Shown here in pieces: positions 21,235 through 30,793 of a stretch of DNA of 64,000 bases (positions within the stretch are counted from its first letter, which is position 1; every line of letters begins with the position of its first letter). This stretch comes from Paenibacillus sp. FSL H7-0331. Its GTDB lineage: Bacteria > Bacillota > Bacilli > Paenibacillales > NBRC-103111. Under the pieces are notes generated by a model. That model had not been told where the DNA came from. It saw only the letters and a list, made by a program, of their open reading frames with translations, and did not search any database. The stretch spans positions 124,001-188,000 of the forward strand of contig NZ_MRTH01000014.1 in assembly GCF_001956045.1 (NCBI RefSeq), read 5' to 3'. The position numbers and the translations under genes were made by a program.

Positions 21235-22482
21235 TTAGTAGGACAGGCCCGGATACAAAGGGAACTGTGCAGTCAAATCTTTAACCATACCGCGGACTTT
21301 GTCATGTACAGCAGCATCAGTTGGATTTTTCAAAGTCAAGGCAATGATCTTGGCAATAGTTTTCATTGCTTCTTCATCCATACCGCGGGAAGTTGCAGCC
21401 GGAGTACCAACACGAACACCACTGGTTACCATCGGCTTGGCTGGATCGAAAGGAATCGCATTTTTATTAACCGTAACCCCAACTTCATCCAGCAAGTGCT
21501 CAGCTTCTTTACCGCTGATGCTCGTGTTGCGCAGGTCGATCAGCATCAAATGGTTATCGGTACCACCGGATACAAGATCGATACCTTCGGAAATTAGAGC
21601 TTCCGATAATGCTTTGGCATTGTTGACAACCTTTTGTGCGTAAGTTTTGAATTCCGGCTGCAAAGCTTCGCCAAAGGATACAGCCTTAGCTGCAATAATA
21701 TGCATCAAAGGACCACCTTGGGTACCAGGAAATACAGCTTTATCGATGGCAGCAGCCCATGGTTTACGGCACAAGATCATACCGCCGCGAGGACCACGAA
21801 GTGTTTTATGGGTAGTCGTCGTTACAAAGTGTGCATGTGGAACCGGGTTTGGATGCAGACCAGCCGCTACCAGACCAGCGATATGTGCCATATCAACAAA
21901 GAGCAATGCGCCTACATCATTAGCGATCGACGCCAGAGCTTCAAAATCAATCGTACGTGGATATGCGCTGGCACCAGCTACGATCATACGAGGCTTATGT
22001 TTGAATGCCGCTTTGCGCACATCATTATAATCGATACGGGAGTCGCTTTCGATAACACCGTAGGAAACGAAGTTGTATAGAATACCGGATGCATTAACCG
22101 GGCTGCCATGGGTCAAGTGACCACCGTGAGCCAAGCTCATGCCCAATACCGTATCTCCAGGCTGTAGAGCTGCCAAGTAAACAGCCATGTTGGCTTGAGC
22201 GCCGGAATGCGGCTGTACGTTGGCATGCTCAGCTCCAAATAATTCCTTGGCACGATCACGAGCGATGTCCTCTACAATGTCTACATACTCACAACCACCA
22301 TAATAACGTCTGCCAGGGTAGCCTTCAGCGTATTTATTGGTCAGTACCGTACCCATTGCTTGCAGTACCGCCTCGCTGACGAAGTTTTCCGATGCGATCA
22401 ATTCGATTTTGTCGCGTTGACGACCGATTTCAAGATTCATAGCCTCCACGATTTTGGGGTCCTGCTTACGTAATTGTTCCAT
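21235..22482 (-). CDS. glyA: Serine hydroxymethyltransferase
   Basis: A 415-residue PLP enzyme converting serine and tetrahydrofolate to glycine and methylene-THF, the main entry into one-carbon metabolism. Motifs: [10 protein letters not shown], the PLP-lysine segment [14 protein letters not shown], and [10 protein letters not shown]. The ATG at 22482 follows AAAGGAGG. It is the third gene of the unit rpiB-ywlG-glyA behind a ZTP-type riboswitch, which fits its one-carbon role. Confidence 0.97.
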   Translation of the reverse strand: MEQLRKQDPKIVEAMNLEIGRQRDKIELIASENFVSEAVLQAMGTVLTNKYAEGYPGRRYYGGCEYVDIVEDIARDRAKELFGAEHANVQPHSGAQANMAVYLAALQPGDTVLGMSLAHGGHLTHGSPVNASGILYNFVSYGVIESDSRIDYNDVRKAAFKHKPRMIVAGASAYPRTIDFEALASIANDVGALLFVDMAHIAGLVAAGLHPNPVPHAHFVTTTTHKTLRGPRGGMILCRKPWAAAIDKAVFPGTQGGPLMHIIAAKAVSFGEALQPEFKTYAQKVVNNAKALSEALISEGIDLVSGGTDNHLMLIDLRNTSISGKEAEHLLDEVGVTVNKNAIPFDPAKPMVTSGVRVGTPAATSRGMDEEAMKTIAKIIALTLKNPTDAAVHDKVRGMVKDLTAQFPLYPGLSY

Positions 22483-22489
22483 AATAAAA

Positions 22490-22530
22490 TCCTCCTTTAG
22501 ATTTTCGCAGAAAACTTACTTCGTAAGCTT
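22490..22530 (-). repeat. Linker-hairpin element before glyA
   Basis: Minus strand: GAAGCTTACGAAGTAA, then the hairpin GTTTTCTGCGAAAAT, then CTAAAGGAGG. It is the same architecture as before atpC and atpD, with the hairpin directly before the ribosome site. Confidence 0.75.
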
Positions 22531-22551
22531 CTACATTATAGTTAATTGGGT

Positions 22552-23121
22552 TTAATCACAAAATCCGTTGTCAGCAGAACTCTCATCTACCACATATACA
22601 GCCCGAGCACCACCAATGAGCTTCGGACGGGTATAAGCCATTTGCACCGAGGCATGGCCAATGATCCGGATCGAGGGACGCAGCGGTATCGCGACCGGCT
22701 TCAGATGCATCCCAATCAGCGTTCCGCCGATATCTATGCCTGCATGGGCCGACACGGCTTCAACGAGACAGGCCTGCTGCAAATGCTTGTAGGCATATGA
22801 AGCCATAGAGCCGCCTGCACGCGGAACGGGAATCGCCGACACCGGCTCCAGCCGGTAAGCCAGCATCGCTGCACGCTCCATGACTAACGCCCGATTCAAA
22901 TGCTCACAGCATTGAAATACCGGGTAAAAACCCGCCTCGGCGCGAACGGCTTCAATCGCAGCGAAGATAGGCTGGGCAGCCGTTTCTGTGCCTGAAGTAC
23001 CAATGTGATGACCCAGCACCTCGCTCGTACTCGTCCCGATAACAAGCAGCTGTCCTGTCTGGATATTACCTGCCTGTACCAGCTCACGCAGCACTTGTTC
23101 TACCTGTGACTGAATGTCCAT
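22552..23121 (-). CDS. ywlG: UPF0340 (YwlG/TIGR01440) family protein
   Basis: A 189-residue protein of the YwlG family, of unknown biochemical role. Conserved features include the N-terminal helix, GTSTSEVLGHHIGTSG, FQCCEHLNRALVMER and DIGGTLIGMHLKPV. Its place between rpiB and glyA is conserved in Bacillales. The ATG at 23121 follows GGAGG. Confidence 0.88.
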   Translation of the reverse strand: MDIQSQVEQVLRELVQAGNIQTGQLLVIGTSTSEVLGHHIGTSGTETAAQPIFAAIEAVRAEAGFYPVFQCCEHLNRALVMERAAMLAYRLEPVSAIPVPRAGGSMASYAYKHLQQACLVEAVSAHAGIDIGGTLIGMHLKPVAIPLRPSIRIIGHASVQMAYTRPKLIGGARAVYVVDESSADNGFCD

Positions 23122-23156
23122 ACCCCGTTGCCTCCTTCGTCAAGCTGTACGAATGA

Positions 23157-23615
23157 TTACGATTGAGGAGTGACTTTGTCTTCCAGTTCCATTACTTTAT
23201 GAATGCGGTTCACGTGACGTTCACCGTTGGAAAACTCGGTTTCGAGCCAAACCTTCACAATGGATTCAGCCAGTCCCGGTCCGACAATACGTTCCCCCAT
23301 TGCCAGTACGTTGGAATCATTGTGCTGACGGGTCATTTGGGCCGAAAACAGATCGTGTACAAGCGCACAGCGAATGCCGGCGATTTTGTTAGCTGCAATC
23401 GTCATTCCAATTCCCGTCCCACAAAGCAAGATCCCTCTGTCGGCCGTTCCTGCGGCAACCTTATTGCAAACCTCGATCGCATAATCCGAATAATCCACGG
23501 AATCCGTGCTATGACAGCCTACGTCTGTCACATCATGGCCCAAAGATTGCACAAGCTTAATAATTCCATCCTTCAACTGAACGCCTGCATGATCAGAGCC
23601 TATTACTATCTTCAT
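23157..23615 (-). CDS. rpiB: Ribose-5-phosphate isomerase B
   Basis: A 152-residue RpiB/LacAB enzyme interconverting ribulose-5-P and ribose-5-P, thus feeding PRPP and purine synthesis. Motifs: GSDHAG at residues 6-11, the CGTGIGM loop with the catalytic Cys, and RQHNDSNVLAMG. The ATG at 23615 follows AGGAGG. It is the first gene after the ZTP-type riboswitch. Confidence 0.94.
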   Translation of the reverse strand: MKIVIGSDHAGVQLKDGIIKLVQSLGHDVTDVGCHSTDSVDYSDYAIEVCNKVAAGTADRGILLCGTGIGMTIAANKIAGIRCALVHDLFSAQMTRQHNDSNVLAMGERIVGPGLAESIVKVWLETEFSNGERHVNRIHKVMELEDKVTPQS

Positions 23616-23738
23616 TTGATGCGCCTCCTGACAAGTTTTCTGGACACTATCGTATGATGAGTTTGATTGTCATCCAATTTGTCCATTATACCGTAATGCG
23701 TACAGAAAAATGAAATCAAATATGGTGAATCCTAAACG

Positions 23739-23784
23739 AAAAAAGAGCATACTGCATGCCACTATCAGCACTGCAATGCTCTTT
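23739..23784 (-). terminator. Terminator of the ZTP-type riboswitch
   Basis: Minus strand: AAAGAGCATTGCAGTGC pairs with GGCATGCAGTATGCTCTTT, followed by TTTTTT. It begins directly after the aptamer's conserved 3' strand CCTGGGC, as expected for an expression platform in which ligand binding blocks the terminator. Confidence 0.85.
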
Positions 23785-23853
23785 GCCCAGGCGACCGGCC
23801 GTATGCCCCGATGCTCCATTGTGGTAAGCCCCACTCGTCGCCAGTTACATCAG
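23784..23853 (-). ncRNA. ZTP (pfl) riboswitch aptamer
   Basis: The minus-strand sequence fits the ZTP/ZMP (pfl) consensus in order: ACTGGCGA pairing with TCGCC, a GTGG...CCAC hairpin, a GGAGC segment, a variable hairpin (GGGGCATACGGCC), and the hallmark CGCCTGGGCA. It lies about 11 bases from a predicted transcription start and is followed by an intrinsic terminator. The genes downstream (rpiB, ywlG, glyA) fit sensing of the purine/folate-stress alarmone ZTP. Recognition is by eye. Confidence 0.87.
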
Positions 23854-23871
23854 GTCCTGCTTCTTATTCTT

Positions 23872-23900
23872 ATCATAACGGAAATGATCAAGGCTGTAAA
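23872..23900 (-). promoter_or_regulatory. Sigma-A promoter of the rpiB-ywlG-glyA unit
   Basis: Minus strand: TTTACA (23900-23895), a 17-base spacer, TATGAT (23877-23872). The predicted start near 23865 places the ZTP-type aptamer at the very 5' end of the RNA. Confidence 0.78.
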
Positions 23901-23943
23901 GCCGTAAAAAAACCTATTTCCTTGAACTTTCTTTCAAAAAATC

Positions 23944-24522
23944 TCACGCTTTAAGACGTCGTACCAACCGATGCAGGCATTCCTCGATTTCTGCTGCGCA
24001 TTGTCTGTATAGCGATAAAGATCCGCCGAACGGGTCGGCAATATCGTAGTCGGGCAAAGACTGCTCCAGTTGCCTCACTCTCGCTCGTTCCTCCATCGTC
24101 ACCTGCTGGGATAAAGACTGCTTGAACTGAAGCTCAGCAATCAACGCAGCCAACTCGTCCATACGCGCTTTAGCGGAAGGATCATCACTCACAAATTCTT
24201 TGAGTGTGTGCATCTTGTCTACGAATGCCGGGAAACGCTGGATCGCTTGCTGCTTGTGACTCGTGGTCATGGTGAGCACCACATCTGCCCAATCCAGCAA
24301 AGAGCCTGTTAATGAGGAAGAGCTAATCGCCTGCAAAGCATCTTTTTCCCGCAATATAACTGCTGCATTAGTGGAAACAGGATAGCCATCACCCGCTGAG
24401 GTCCCGGCCGAACGGACTTCTATGTGATTCATCCCCTGCTCTTTCAACATCGCGCGAAGCATACCTTCTGCCATCGGACTGCGGCACGTATTCCCGGTAC
24501 ACACAAACAATATTCGGTTCAT
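23944..24522 (-). CDS. ywlE: Low-molecular-weight protein-arginine phosphatase (YwlE-like)
   Basis: A 192-residue LMW phosphatase. The P-loop VCTGNTCRSP holds Cys8 and Arg14; the Thr at position 12 matches the residue that gives YwlE selectivity for phospho-arginine. The general-acid Asp loop is DIADPFGGS near residue 162. YwlE reverses McsB arginine phosphorylation that marks proteins for ClpCP. It is about 40 residues longer than the usual 150, with an extra helical insert (about 115-155) before the acid loop. Synteny (mntP upstream, rpiB downstream) supports the name. Confidence 0.85.
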   Translation of the reverse strand: MNRILFVCTGNTCRSPMAEGMLRAMLKEQGMNHIEVRSAGTSAGDGYPVSTNAAVILREKDALQAISSSSLTGSLLDWADVVLTMTTSHKQQAIQRFPAFVDKMHTLKEFVSDDPSAKARMDELAALIAELQFKQSLSQQVTMEERARVRQLEQSLPDYDIADPFGGSLSLYRQCAAEIEECLHRLVRRLKA

Positions 24523-24630
24523 TAGAAATCCCCACCTTTCTCCTCTATGATGATTGGCTGTTGAGCCCTATTCCTATTGTACCTCAAAACGACGTAAAAA
24601 TGGATATGTAGCTGTAGCCCTGAATCCGAT

Positions 24631-25194
24631 TCATAATAAAAAGCGTGCACCGAATGCCAGCAGAATGACTCCACCTACGGCTTCCCCGTACTCTCCGACC
24701 CAACGTCCCGCTTTACGGCCAAGCATCAATCCGGTAATGGACATGACTCCCCCTACCGTACCGAACATCAGTACCGTCAGCGCACGGTCACCAGCAAACA
24801 TGCCCAGCGATACGCCGACGGAGAATGAATCGATGCTGACACTAATCGCAAACACCAGCATGCCCAGAAAGGTTTTATGATCAACGGATTTCGCCGCCTC
24901 CCCTTTCAAGGAATTGTAGATCATATGTATACCAAGAATCACAAGCAGGATGCCTCCTGCTATCGTCGCTACTCCACCTAATAACGAACCCATGTAGCTG
25001 CCCATAAACATACCCGCAAGCGGCATGACCATATGGAATACCGCAATCATCAGGCTCAGCTTGAGGATATCCCACTTTCGAATGCCCTTCATCCCGATTC
25101 CGATACCCAGTGATAACGCATCCAGACCTAAGGCTACTGCCATGACCAGTATGGTTATGAATTGCCCCACCATCAGTGGTGACGCCCAGTCCAT
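24631..25194 (-). CDS. mntP: Manganese efflux pump MntP
   Basis: A 187-residue membrane protein with six helices in two repeats. Each half carries the membrane Asp motif (LGLDALSLGIGIG and VSIDSFSVGVSLG) typical of MntP Mn(II) exporters. I chose the ATG at 25194, with AGGGGGT upstream; the longer frame (25230) lacks a ribosome site. No yybP-ykoY riboswitch was seen in front of it. Confidence 0.9.
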   Translation of the reverse strand: MDWASPLMVGQFITILVMAVALGLDALSLGIGIGMKGIRKWDILKLSLMIAVFHMVMPLAGMFMGSYMGSLLGGVATIAGGILLVILGIHMIYNSLKGEAAKSVDHKTFLGMLVFAISVSIDSFSVGVSLGMFAGDRALTVLMFGTVGGVMSITGLMLGRKAGRWVGEYGEAVGGVILLAFGARFLL

Positions 25195-25278
25195 CTCCTG
25201 TCGACCCCCTGTCCTGTTCTTCATCAACATATGCGGACAAGTAGAGAATCATGACTGGGTTTGGACTTGTGGCTGCTG

Positions 25279-26349
25279 CTACACGTGGATAATACGGTTG
25301 GCTGCCGCTTTGCGCAGCCGGTTCATAATAGCGGCCCCGATACCCGATTCGGGGCAGGCTTCGGCTACGATGAAGTCCGCGCCGGCTTCATCGAATTGGC
25401 GCAGCGCGGCGTACAGCCCGTGCGCAACGGATTCAAGGTCGCCCAGGCTTCCGCAGGCGACAACCGTATCCGCGCGCAGTGCATCGGCGTGCTCACGATA
25501 AGTGAGTACGCCTGTGCGCTCTCCGCGCGCGTGGGCTTGGTCGAGCTCGCGCTGGAGGCGAGCGAGCACCTGTTCAGGAGCGCTGCCCTGAACGAGGGTC
25601 ATCGCACCGCGAGGCGCGTAGTGCGCGTACTTCATCCCAGGCGCTCGTGGCGCTAAGGATGAATCCGGGTGTACAGAGGATTCGCGCACCTCGATGCCAG
25701 GCAGCGCCATAATCAATTGCTCAGCCGATACACCACCTGGCCGCAAAATATGAAGCACGCCTCCTCCATCCCCGTTCGGCGCTGTATATTCGACGACTGT
25801 AGATTCCAGACCAACGCCTGTAGCCCCCCCATCCACAATACCGTCAATTCGATCGGCCAGATCATCGTACACATGTGCGGCTGTTGTAGGGCTTGGCCGC
25901 CCTGAGCTGTTCGCACTGGGGGCTGCTACTGGACAGCCAGCAGCCCTAAGCAGCTGCAAGGCGACCGGGTGGTCCGGCATACGCAGCCCAACCGTAGACA
26001 GGCCTGCTGTGACCAGAGGTGAGAGAACGCCTGGTATGATAGGAAGAACGACCGTCAGAGGCCCAGGCCAAAAAAGATCCAGCAAACGCGAAACAGTCCC
26101 ATCCGGAGGAGCTGCCAGCTCTGCCATTTGAGACCGATTTGCAATATGTACAATAAGCGGATTATCTGAGGGCCGTCCTTTTGCCATGAAAATCTTATTG
26201 ACCGCATCTGTCTGCCTGGCATCGGCACCAAGGCCATAAACCGTTTCCGTAGGAAACGCGATCAACCCACCTTGGCGAAGAATTCGCGCGGGCTCTGTCA
26301 GCTCCTCGAGCTCCAGATCGTCGCCAGTAGCTTTCCATAATTTTGTCAT
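25279..26349 (-). CDS. tsaC: Threonylcarbamoyl-AMP synthase (Sua5/YwlC type)
   Basis: A 356-residue enzyme making threonylcarbamoyl-AMP for t6A37 tRNA modification. The N-terminal YrdC domain has FPTETVYGLGADA and KGRPSDNPLIVHI; the C-terminal Sua5 domain begins around residue 220 (SLAPRAPGMKYAHYAPRG). The ATG at 26349 follows GGAGG with 8-base spacing; an ORF start at 26415 would add 22 residues without support. The 3' half is unusually GC-rich. Confidence 0.92.
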   Translation of the reverse strand: MTKLWKATGDDLELEELTEPARILRQGGLIAFPTETVYGLGADARQTDAVNKIFMAKGRPSDNPLIVHIANRSQMAELAAPPDGTVSRLLDLFWPGPLTVVLPIIPGVLSPLVTAGLSTVGLRMPDHPVALQLLRAAGCPVAAPSANSSGRPSPTTAAHVYDDLADRIDGIVDGGATGVGLESTVVEYTAPNGDGGGVLHILRPGGVSAEQLIMALPGIEVRESSVHPDSSLAPRAPGMKYAHYAPRGAMTLVQGSAPEQVLARLQRELDQAHARGERTGVLTYREHADALRADTVVACGSLGDLESVAHGLYAALRQFDEAGADFIVAEACPESGIGAAIMNRLRKAAANRIIHV

Positions 26350-26457
26350 CGCATAGGCCTCCAATCTGTGCAGGATCCATTGTTCATGGTTCAAAATTCC
26401 TGACGTATTCATCATGATATCTATTTGGTCTCAGGGGCTTGCCCTGTTTGTGATCTT

Positions 26458-27189
26458 TTAAGCAAATATCTTTTTCAGTAAATCCCACAGAAAGAAATGA
26501 ATCTCTGGCTGTACTGCTTCAGTCTGAGACTGAACAAGCTTGTCCGACGAACTGCTTTTTCCTTCAGACTTTAGATCTGTCGAAGTCTTTTGTCCCACCT
26601 TCGAAACAGGTGATCCAACGTCTGCAGCGAGTTCCTTGGATGGTTTGGCAATAACCTCAGAATCAACAAAGCATAACGGAGGGAATAGCACGCACCACCA
26701 ATTTTGCCCCTCTGCCGCCCCAATCGATACACGAAGCGCTTCATAATCGCCAGCAGGGTAAATTTGACTCCCATACATTTTGGCAGGGAAAGGTACAACA
26801 CCCAGATCCACCTGATAAGGAGTAGTGAATCCATATTGGCCCAGAGTCTTGCCAACGATTCTATCCAGCTCTGGTAAATGGGCACGAACAGCAGCACGAG
26901 CTGCTTCCATGCCCTGCGGCTCAGTAACCCACTGCTGCATCTCTTCGATAATGGCATCACGCACCTCGCGCTTGATCCATTGGTCAGCCGGTGAATCCGA
27001 ATTGGCCAAAATCCTCAAACGGATCGATTCCTGAGGAATACTACCCGCTCCATTCGCCCGCTCTGCCTCAGAACCTATTCCTGATGCCAAAATGATAGAG
27101 GACTGAAGATTGGCTTCCCAGCTGCAAATCAGGATGATGAGTGCAAATATAACATAGATATGATGGCGGTAACCGTTGTTTTTTCTCAT
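26458..27189 (-). CDS. spoIIR: Stage II sporulation protein R
   Basis: A 243-residue protein made in the forespore and exported to signal SpoIIGA to process pro-sigma-E. An N-terminal membrane/signal segment (about residues 11-32) precedes the core SIRLRILANSDSPADQWIKREVRDAII. The C-terminal 60 residues are polar, Ser/Lys-rich and weakly conserved. The ATG at 27189 follows GAGAGGGAGG. A sigma-F promoter is expected but I could not fix one. It marks the organism as a spore former. Confidence 0.92.
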   Translation of the reverse strand: MRKNNGYRHHIYVIFALIILICSWEANLQSSIILASGIGSEAERANGAGSIPQESIRLRILANSDSPADQWIKREVRDAIIEEMQQWVTEPQGMEAARAAVRAHLPELDRIVGKTLGQYGFTTPYQVDLGVVPFPAKMYGSQIYPAGDYEALRVSIGAAEGQNWWCVLFPPLCFVDSEVIAKPSKELAADVGSPVSKVGQKTSTDLKSEGKSSSSDKLVQSQTEAVQPEIHFFLWDLLKKIFA

Positions 27190-27274
27190 GAATGATACCC
27201 TCCCTCTCGAGTTTCGCTGCGTCTTGTTTTCTAGTAACAGTATGCACCGATACGAGAGAGGTTAAACCTATCAT

Positions 27275-27325
27275 TCTATGATTCTAGTAATCTATCTCTC
27301 ATAGATAGATTCACTCTTATGTTAA
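27275..27325. repeat. Perfect inverted repeat between prmC and spoIIR
   Basis: AATCTATCT-ATGAG-AGATAGATT on the minus strand (about 27288-27310), a 9-bp perfect stem downstream of prmC. There is no T-tract, so terminator function is doubtful. It could be an operator or an mRNA-end hairpin. Confidence 0.5.
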
Positions 27326-27351
27326 TGTCGACCAAACAACTGTCAAGATGA

Positions 27352-28383
27352 TCATCGCACGGGATAGCGGATCGCAATCACATGGCGTGCAATTCCTGCC
27401 AAATCCGGGATGATCCGAATTTCATCCCATTCTCCTGCCTGGCTCAGTAATTTCGCAACCTCGTCTGCCTGGCCCATACCCACCTCAAGACCAACCAGTG
27501 CAGGCAGCCGTTCCAGCTCAGCCAGCTGTGCCGTCAGCCGACGATACAGATCAAGCCCATCTGCGCCTCCGTACAGCGCAGATCGCGGCTCATGCAGCCT
27601 CACCTCTGGCTGCAGTCCAACCTCATCCGCCTCCGGTATGTACGGCGGATTGGATACGACCACATCGAGCTGCAGTGCGCGCTCAATGTAAGGCATGAGC
27701 AAGTCACCTTCAAGGAAGGTGACTCGCTCGCCAACCCCATGGCGCTCCGCATTCGCCTGAGCCACCGTCAGCGCAGCCGACGATATGTCTGAGCTCATGA
27801 CGCGCCACTGCGGGCACTGCACAGCGAGGCTCACCGCGATCGCCCCGCTCCCTGCACCAATGTCGGCGATAAGCGGCCGACCTGCAGCTGCACCTTCGGT
27901 ATCAGCCCTATGCTTCGCCTCCAGGACTTCACCAGTAGCCCCGCCTTGAGCAGGCTGCTCATCCAAGGCCGGATCTCGATCAGCTCCGGATTTCACGCGG
28001 CTTCCTTCCAGTCCAACAGCCATCTCCGGCCACAGCTGCTTGCCGATCAGCACGATCTGCTCAACCAGCAGCTCCGTCTCCGGCCGCGGAATCAGCACCG
28101 CTGGTGTCACCATGAAGGGGAGCCCGTAAAACTCCTGCTCCCCGAGGATATACTGCACAGGCTCGCCTGCCGCCCTGCGAGCAAGAAGCTCTCTCCAGCG
28201 CGCTTCATGCTCCTGCGGGAACGGCTCCTGCCAGCTAAGCAGCATCTCACTGCGCGTTAACCCGAGCAGATCCTGCAGCAGCAGCTCTGCACTGCTGGCT
28301 GCCTCACTCGCCCCATGCTGCAACAAAAAAGAAGAAGCCTCCACATAGGCTTCACGAATAGTCAACTTATGTTCGAAGGACAT
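27352..28383 (-). CDS. prmC: Release factor glutamine methyltransferase
   Basis: A 343-residue SAM-dependent enzyme methylating the GGQ glutamine of RF1/RF2. The N-terminal helical domain, SAM motif ADIGAGSGAIAVSL and catalytic NPPY (VVSNPPYIPE) are present. Compared with the usual 280-290 residues there is an extra hydrophilic stretch of about 45 residues (about 120-170, Gly/Ala/Glu-rich) between the two domains. It starts 5 bases after prfA, its substrate gene. Confidence 0.94.
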   Translation of the reverse strand: MSFEHKLTIREAYVEASSFLLQHGASEAASSAELLLQDLLGLTRSEMLLSWQEPFPQEHEARWRELLARRAAGEPVQYILGEQEFYGLPFMVTPAVLIPRPETELLVEQIVLIGKQLWPEMAVGLEGSRVKSGADRDPALDEQPAQGGATGEVLEAKHRADTEGAAAGRPLIADIGAGSGAIAVSLAVQCPQWRVMSSDISSAALTVAQANAERHGVGERVTFLEGDLLMPYIERALQLDVVVSNPPYIPEADEVGLQPEVRLHEPRSALYGGADGLDLYRRLTAQLAELERLPALVGLEVGMGQADEVAKLLSQAGEWDEIRIIPDLAGIARHVIAIRYPVR

Positions 28384-28387
28384 CTGT

Positions 28388-29461
28388 TTACGCTTGCTCT
28401 CCCCGATCCATCAATTCCGATTGCGCAGCAATCGTTAGCGTGGAAATCAGCTCATCCATATCTCCATTCAAAACCGCATCCAGACGATGCAGCGTCAGAC
28501 CGATACGATGATCAGTCACACGGCTTTGCGGATAATTGTAAGTCCGAATTCGTTCGCTGCGGTCACCGGTGCCGACTTTGCTTTTCCGGTCGCCCGCATA
28601 CTTGTTCATTTCTTCCTGCTGAAACTTATCAAAAATCCGCGCACGCAACACCTGAAGCGCCTTTTCCTTATTCGAGTTTTGCGATTTGCCATCCTGGCAA
28701 GTAGCCATAATCCCCGTTGGAACGTGAAGCACACGAACTGCTGATTTGGTTGTATTAACCGACTGTCCACCCGCGCCGCTGGAGCAAAACGTATCGACAC
28801 GGATGTCACTGTCATGAATTTCAATATCGAATTCTTCCATCTCCGGCATCACCGCTACGGTAGAAGTCGATGTATGAATCCGTCCGCCTGATTCCGTCGT
28901 CGGAATTCGCTGCACACGGTGCGCTCCGCTCTCATACTTCAGCTTGCTGTAGGCACCCTTGCCGTTAATGGAAAAAATAATTTCCTTAAAGCCACCCAGA
29001 TCATTCATGCTGACATCCATAACTTCCGTCCGCCAGCCTTGAACATCGGCAAACTTCGTATACATCCGGTATAGATCGGAGGCAAACAATGCCGCCTCAT
29101 CTCCGCCAGCTGCGCCGCGGATTTCCACAATGACGTTCTTGTCATCATTTGGATCCTTGGGCATCATCAGGATATTAATCCGCTCTTCAAGCTCTGTCTT
29201 ACGCTCTGAAAGCTCATCCAGCTCCATTTTTACAAGCTCGCGCATGTCCTCATCCAGCTTCTCGTTCTGCATTGCCCGTGCGGCATCATATTGCTCGACA
29301 ACGCCTTTATATTCGATATAAGCGTCATAAGCTTCCTGCAGGTCCGACTGCTCCTTGGAATACTCGCGCAGCTTCTTTGTGTCGCTCGTTACGTCAGGAT
29401 CACACAGCAGCTCGCTCAGCTTCTCATAGCGACCTGCCAACGACTGTAACTTGTCAATCAT
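28388..29461 (-). CDS. prfA: Peptide chain release factor 1
   Basis: A 357-residue factor reading UAA and UAG. The GGQ loop ([16 protein letters not shown]) and the recognition segment [18 protein letters not shown] are present. The ATG at 29461 has AAGGAG 8 bases upstream; the in-frame GTG at 29470 sits on the ribosome site and is rejected. Confidence 0.96.
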   Translation of the reverse strand: MIDKLQSLAGRYEKLSELLCDPDVTSDTKKLREYSKEQSDLQEAYDAYIEYKGVVEQYDAARAMQNEKLDEDMRELVKMELDELSERKTELEERINILMMPKDPNDDKNVIVEIRGAAGGDEAALFASDLYRMYTKFADVQGWRTEVMDVSMNDLGGFKEIIFSINGKGAYSKLKYESGAHRVQRIPTTESGGRIHTSTSTVAVMPEMEEFDIEIHDSDIRVDTFCSSGAGGQSVNTTKSAVRVLHVPTGIMATCQDGKSQNSNKEKALQVLRARIFDKFQQEEMNKYAGDRKSKVGTGDRSERIRTYNYPQSRVTDHRIGLTLHRLDAVLNGDMDELISTLTIAAQSELMDRGEQA

Positions 29462-29558
29462 ACCAATCACTCCTTATCCGTTAGTTAAGACCACATCATC
29501 CGTATAGGTTCAAATGACCAACCACTATGCTTACATCGTTCCCGCGTCCGATGCCTCG

Positions 29559-30659
29559 CTATACGTTGAAGCGGAAATGCATCACATCTCCGTCCTTCAC
29601 GACGTATTCTTTTCCTTCCAGACGTACTTGGCCTTTTTCCTTGGCGCCATTCATCGAACCGGCATTGACCAGATCCTGATAAGCAACAACCTCAGCTCGA
29701 ATAAAGCCGCGTTCAAAATCAGTATGAATCACACCCGCCGCTTGCGGTGCTTTGGTCCCCTCGACAATCGTCCATGCACGAACCTCTTGTACGCCAGCTG
29801 TAAAATACGTATATAAACCGAGCAGTCGATAAGCGGCTTTAATCAGACGGTTCAAGCCCGATTCCTGCAAACCGAGTTCTTCCAGGAACATCGCCTTATC
29901 CTCGCCTTCCAGCTCCGCAATTTCCGATTCTACCTTGGCACTGATCGGCACCACTTCCGCACCTTCAGCCGCGGCGAACTCGCGAACCTTTTGCACATAA
30001 GGGTTATCATCAGCAGTAGCCACTTCATCCTCACTTACATTGGCTGCATACAGCATCGGCTTCATTGTCAATAAATGCAGATCACGAATCAGCAGCTTCT
30101 CATCAGCGCTTAATTCCACACTGCGCGCAGGCTGGTCGTTATACAAGGCTTCCTTCACACGCTCCAGGCATTCGACCTCAGCTGCATACTTTTTGTCGCC
30201 GCCCTTAATATTTTTACGCGAACGCTCGATCCGTTTTTCAACCGATTCAATATCCGCCAATACAAGCTCCAAATTAATCGTCTCAATATCGCTAACCGGA
30301 TTGATGCCGCCGGATACGTGTGTTATGTTCTCATCCTCGAAGCAGCGCACTACGTGAACAATCGCATCCACCTCACGGATATGAGCCAGAAACTTGTTGC
30401 CAAGTCCCTCTCCCTTGCTCGCGCCCTTAACCAGACCGGCAATATCGACAAATTCAAAAGCTGTAGGCACTACGCTCTTAGGTATGACAATTTCAGTCAG
30501 CTTAACCAGACGCTCATCAGGAACCTCTACCACACCGACATTTGGGTCAATTGTACAAAAAGGGTAGTTCGCCATTTCGGCGCCTGCCTGTGTTATCGCA
30601 TTAAATAAAGTGGATTTTCCTACGTTCGGCAGACCCACGATTCCAGCTTTTAAAGCCAT
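29559..30659 (-). CDS. ychF: Ribosome-associated P-loop ATPase/GTPase YchF
   Basis: A 366-residue Obg-family protein. The G1 motif [12 protein letters not shown]3 DIAGLVKGA, the NVSE segment in place of NKxD (the mark of YchF's ATP preference) and a C-terminal TGS-type domain with a conserved end ([13 protein letters not shown]) are seen. The ATG at 30659 follows AAGGAG. YchF acts at the ribosome and in stress responses in other bacteria. Confidence 0.95.
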   Translation of the reverse strand: MALKAGIVGLPNVGKSTLFNAITQAGAEMANYPFCTIDPNVGVVEVPDERLVKLTEIVIPKSVVPTAFEFVDIAGLVKGASKGEGLGNKFLAHIREVDAIVHVVRCFEDENITHVSGGINPVSDIETINLELVLADIESVEKRIERSRKNIKGGDKKYAAEVECLERVKEALYNDQPARSVELSADEKLLIRDLHLLTMKPMLYAANVSEDEVATADDNPYVQKVREFAAAEGAEVVPISAKVESEIAELEGEDKAMFLEELGLQESGLNRLIKAAYRLLGLYTYFTAGVQEVRAWTIVEGTKAPQAAGVIHTDFERGFIRAEVVAYQDLVNAGSMNGAKEKGQVRLEGKEYVVKDGDVMHFRFNV

Positions 30660-30707
30660 GTATAGGACAACTCCTTAATTAAATGTTTTCCGTATCCCTA
30701 AATAGTT

Positions 30708-30737
30708 ATTATATCGCATTTCAAGAACTATTGTCAC
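30708..30737 (-). promoter_or_regulatory. Sigma-A promoter for ychF
   Basis: Minus strand: GTGACA (30737-30732), an 18-base spacer, TATAAT (30713-30708). It lies about 50 bases upstream of the ychF ATG and just downstream of the preceding terminator. Confidence 0.7.
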
Positions 30738-30742
30738 TATGC

Positions 30743-30766
30743 AAAAAAATCCGCCTGAGGGGCGGA
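30743..30766 (-). terminator. Terminator after the PilZ gene
   Basis: Minus strand: TCCGCC-CCTCA-GGCGGA followed by TTTTTTT, 28 bases after the PilZ gene stop codon. Confidence 0.9.
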
Positions 30767-30793
30767 AGCAAACAAGCGTATGCCGTTATTGAT

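Noticed and set aside
24554..25501. Plus-strand frames opposite mntP and tsaC
   Set aside because: Shadow frames in GC-rich coding DNA; the minus-strand genes have clear family motifs and ribosome sites.
27190..27270. Sigma-F promoter for spoIIR
   Set aside because: GTATC or GCATA-like -35 elements exist, but no -10 matches the sigma-F consensus well enough.
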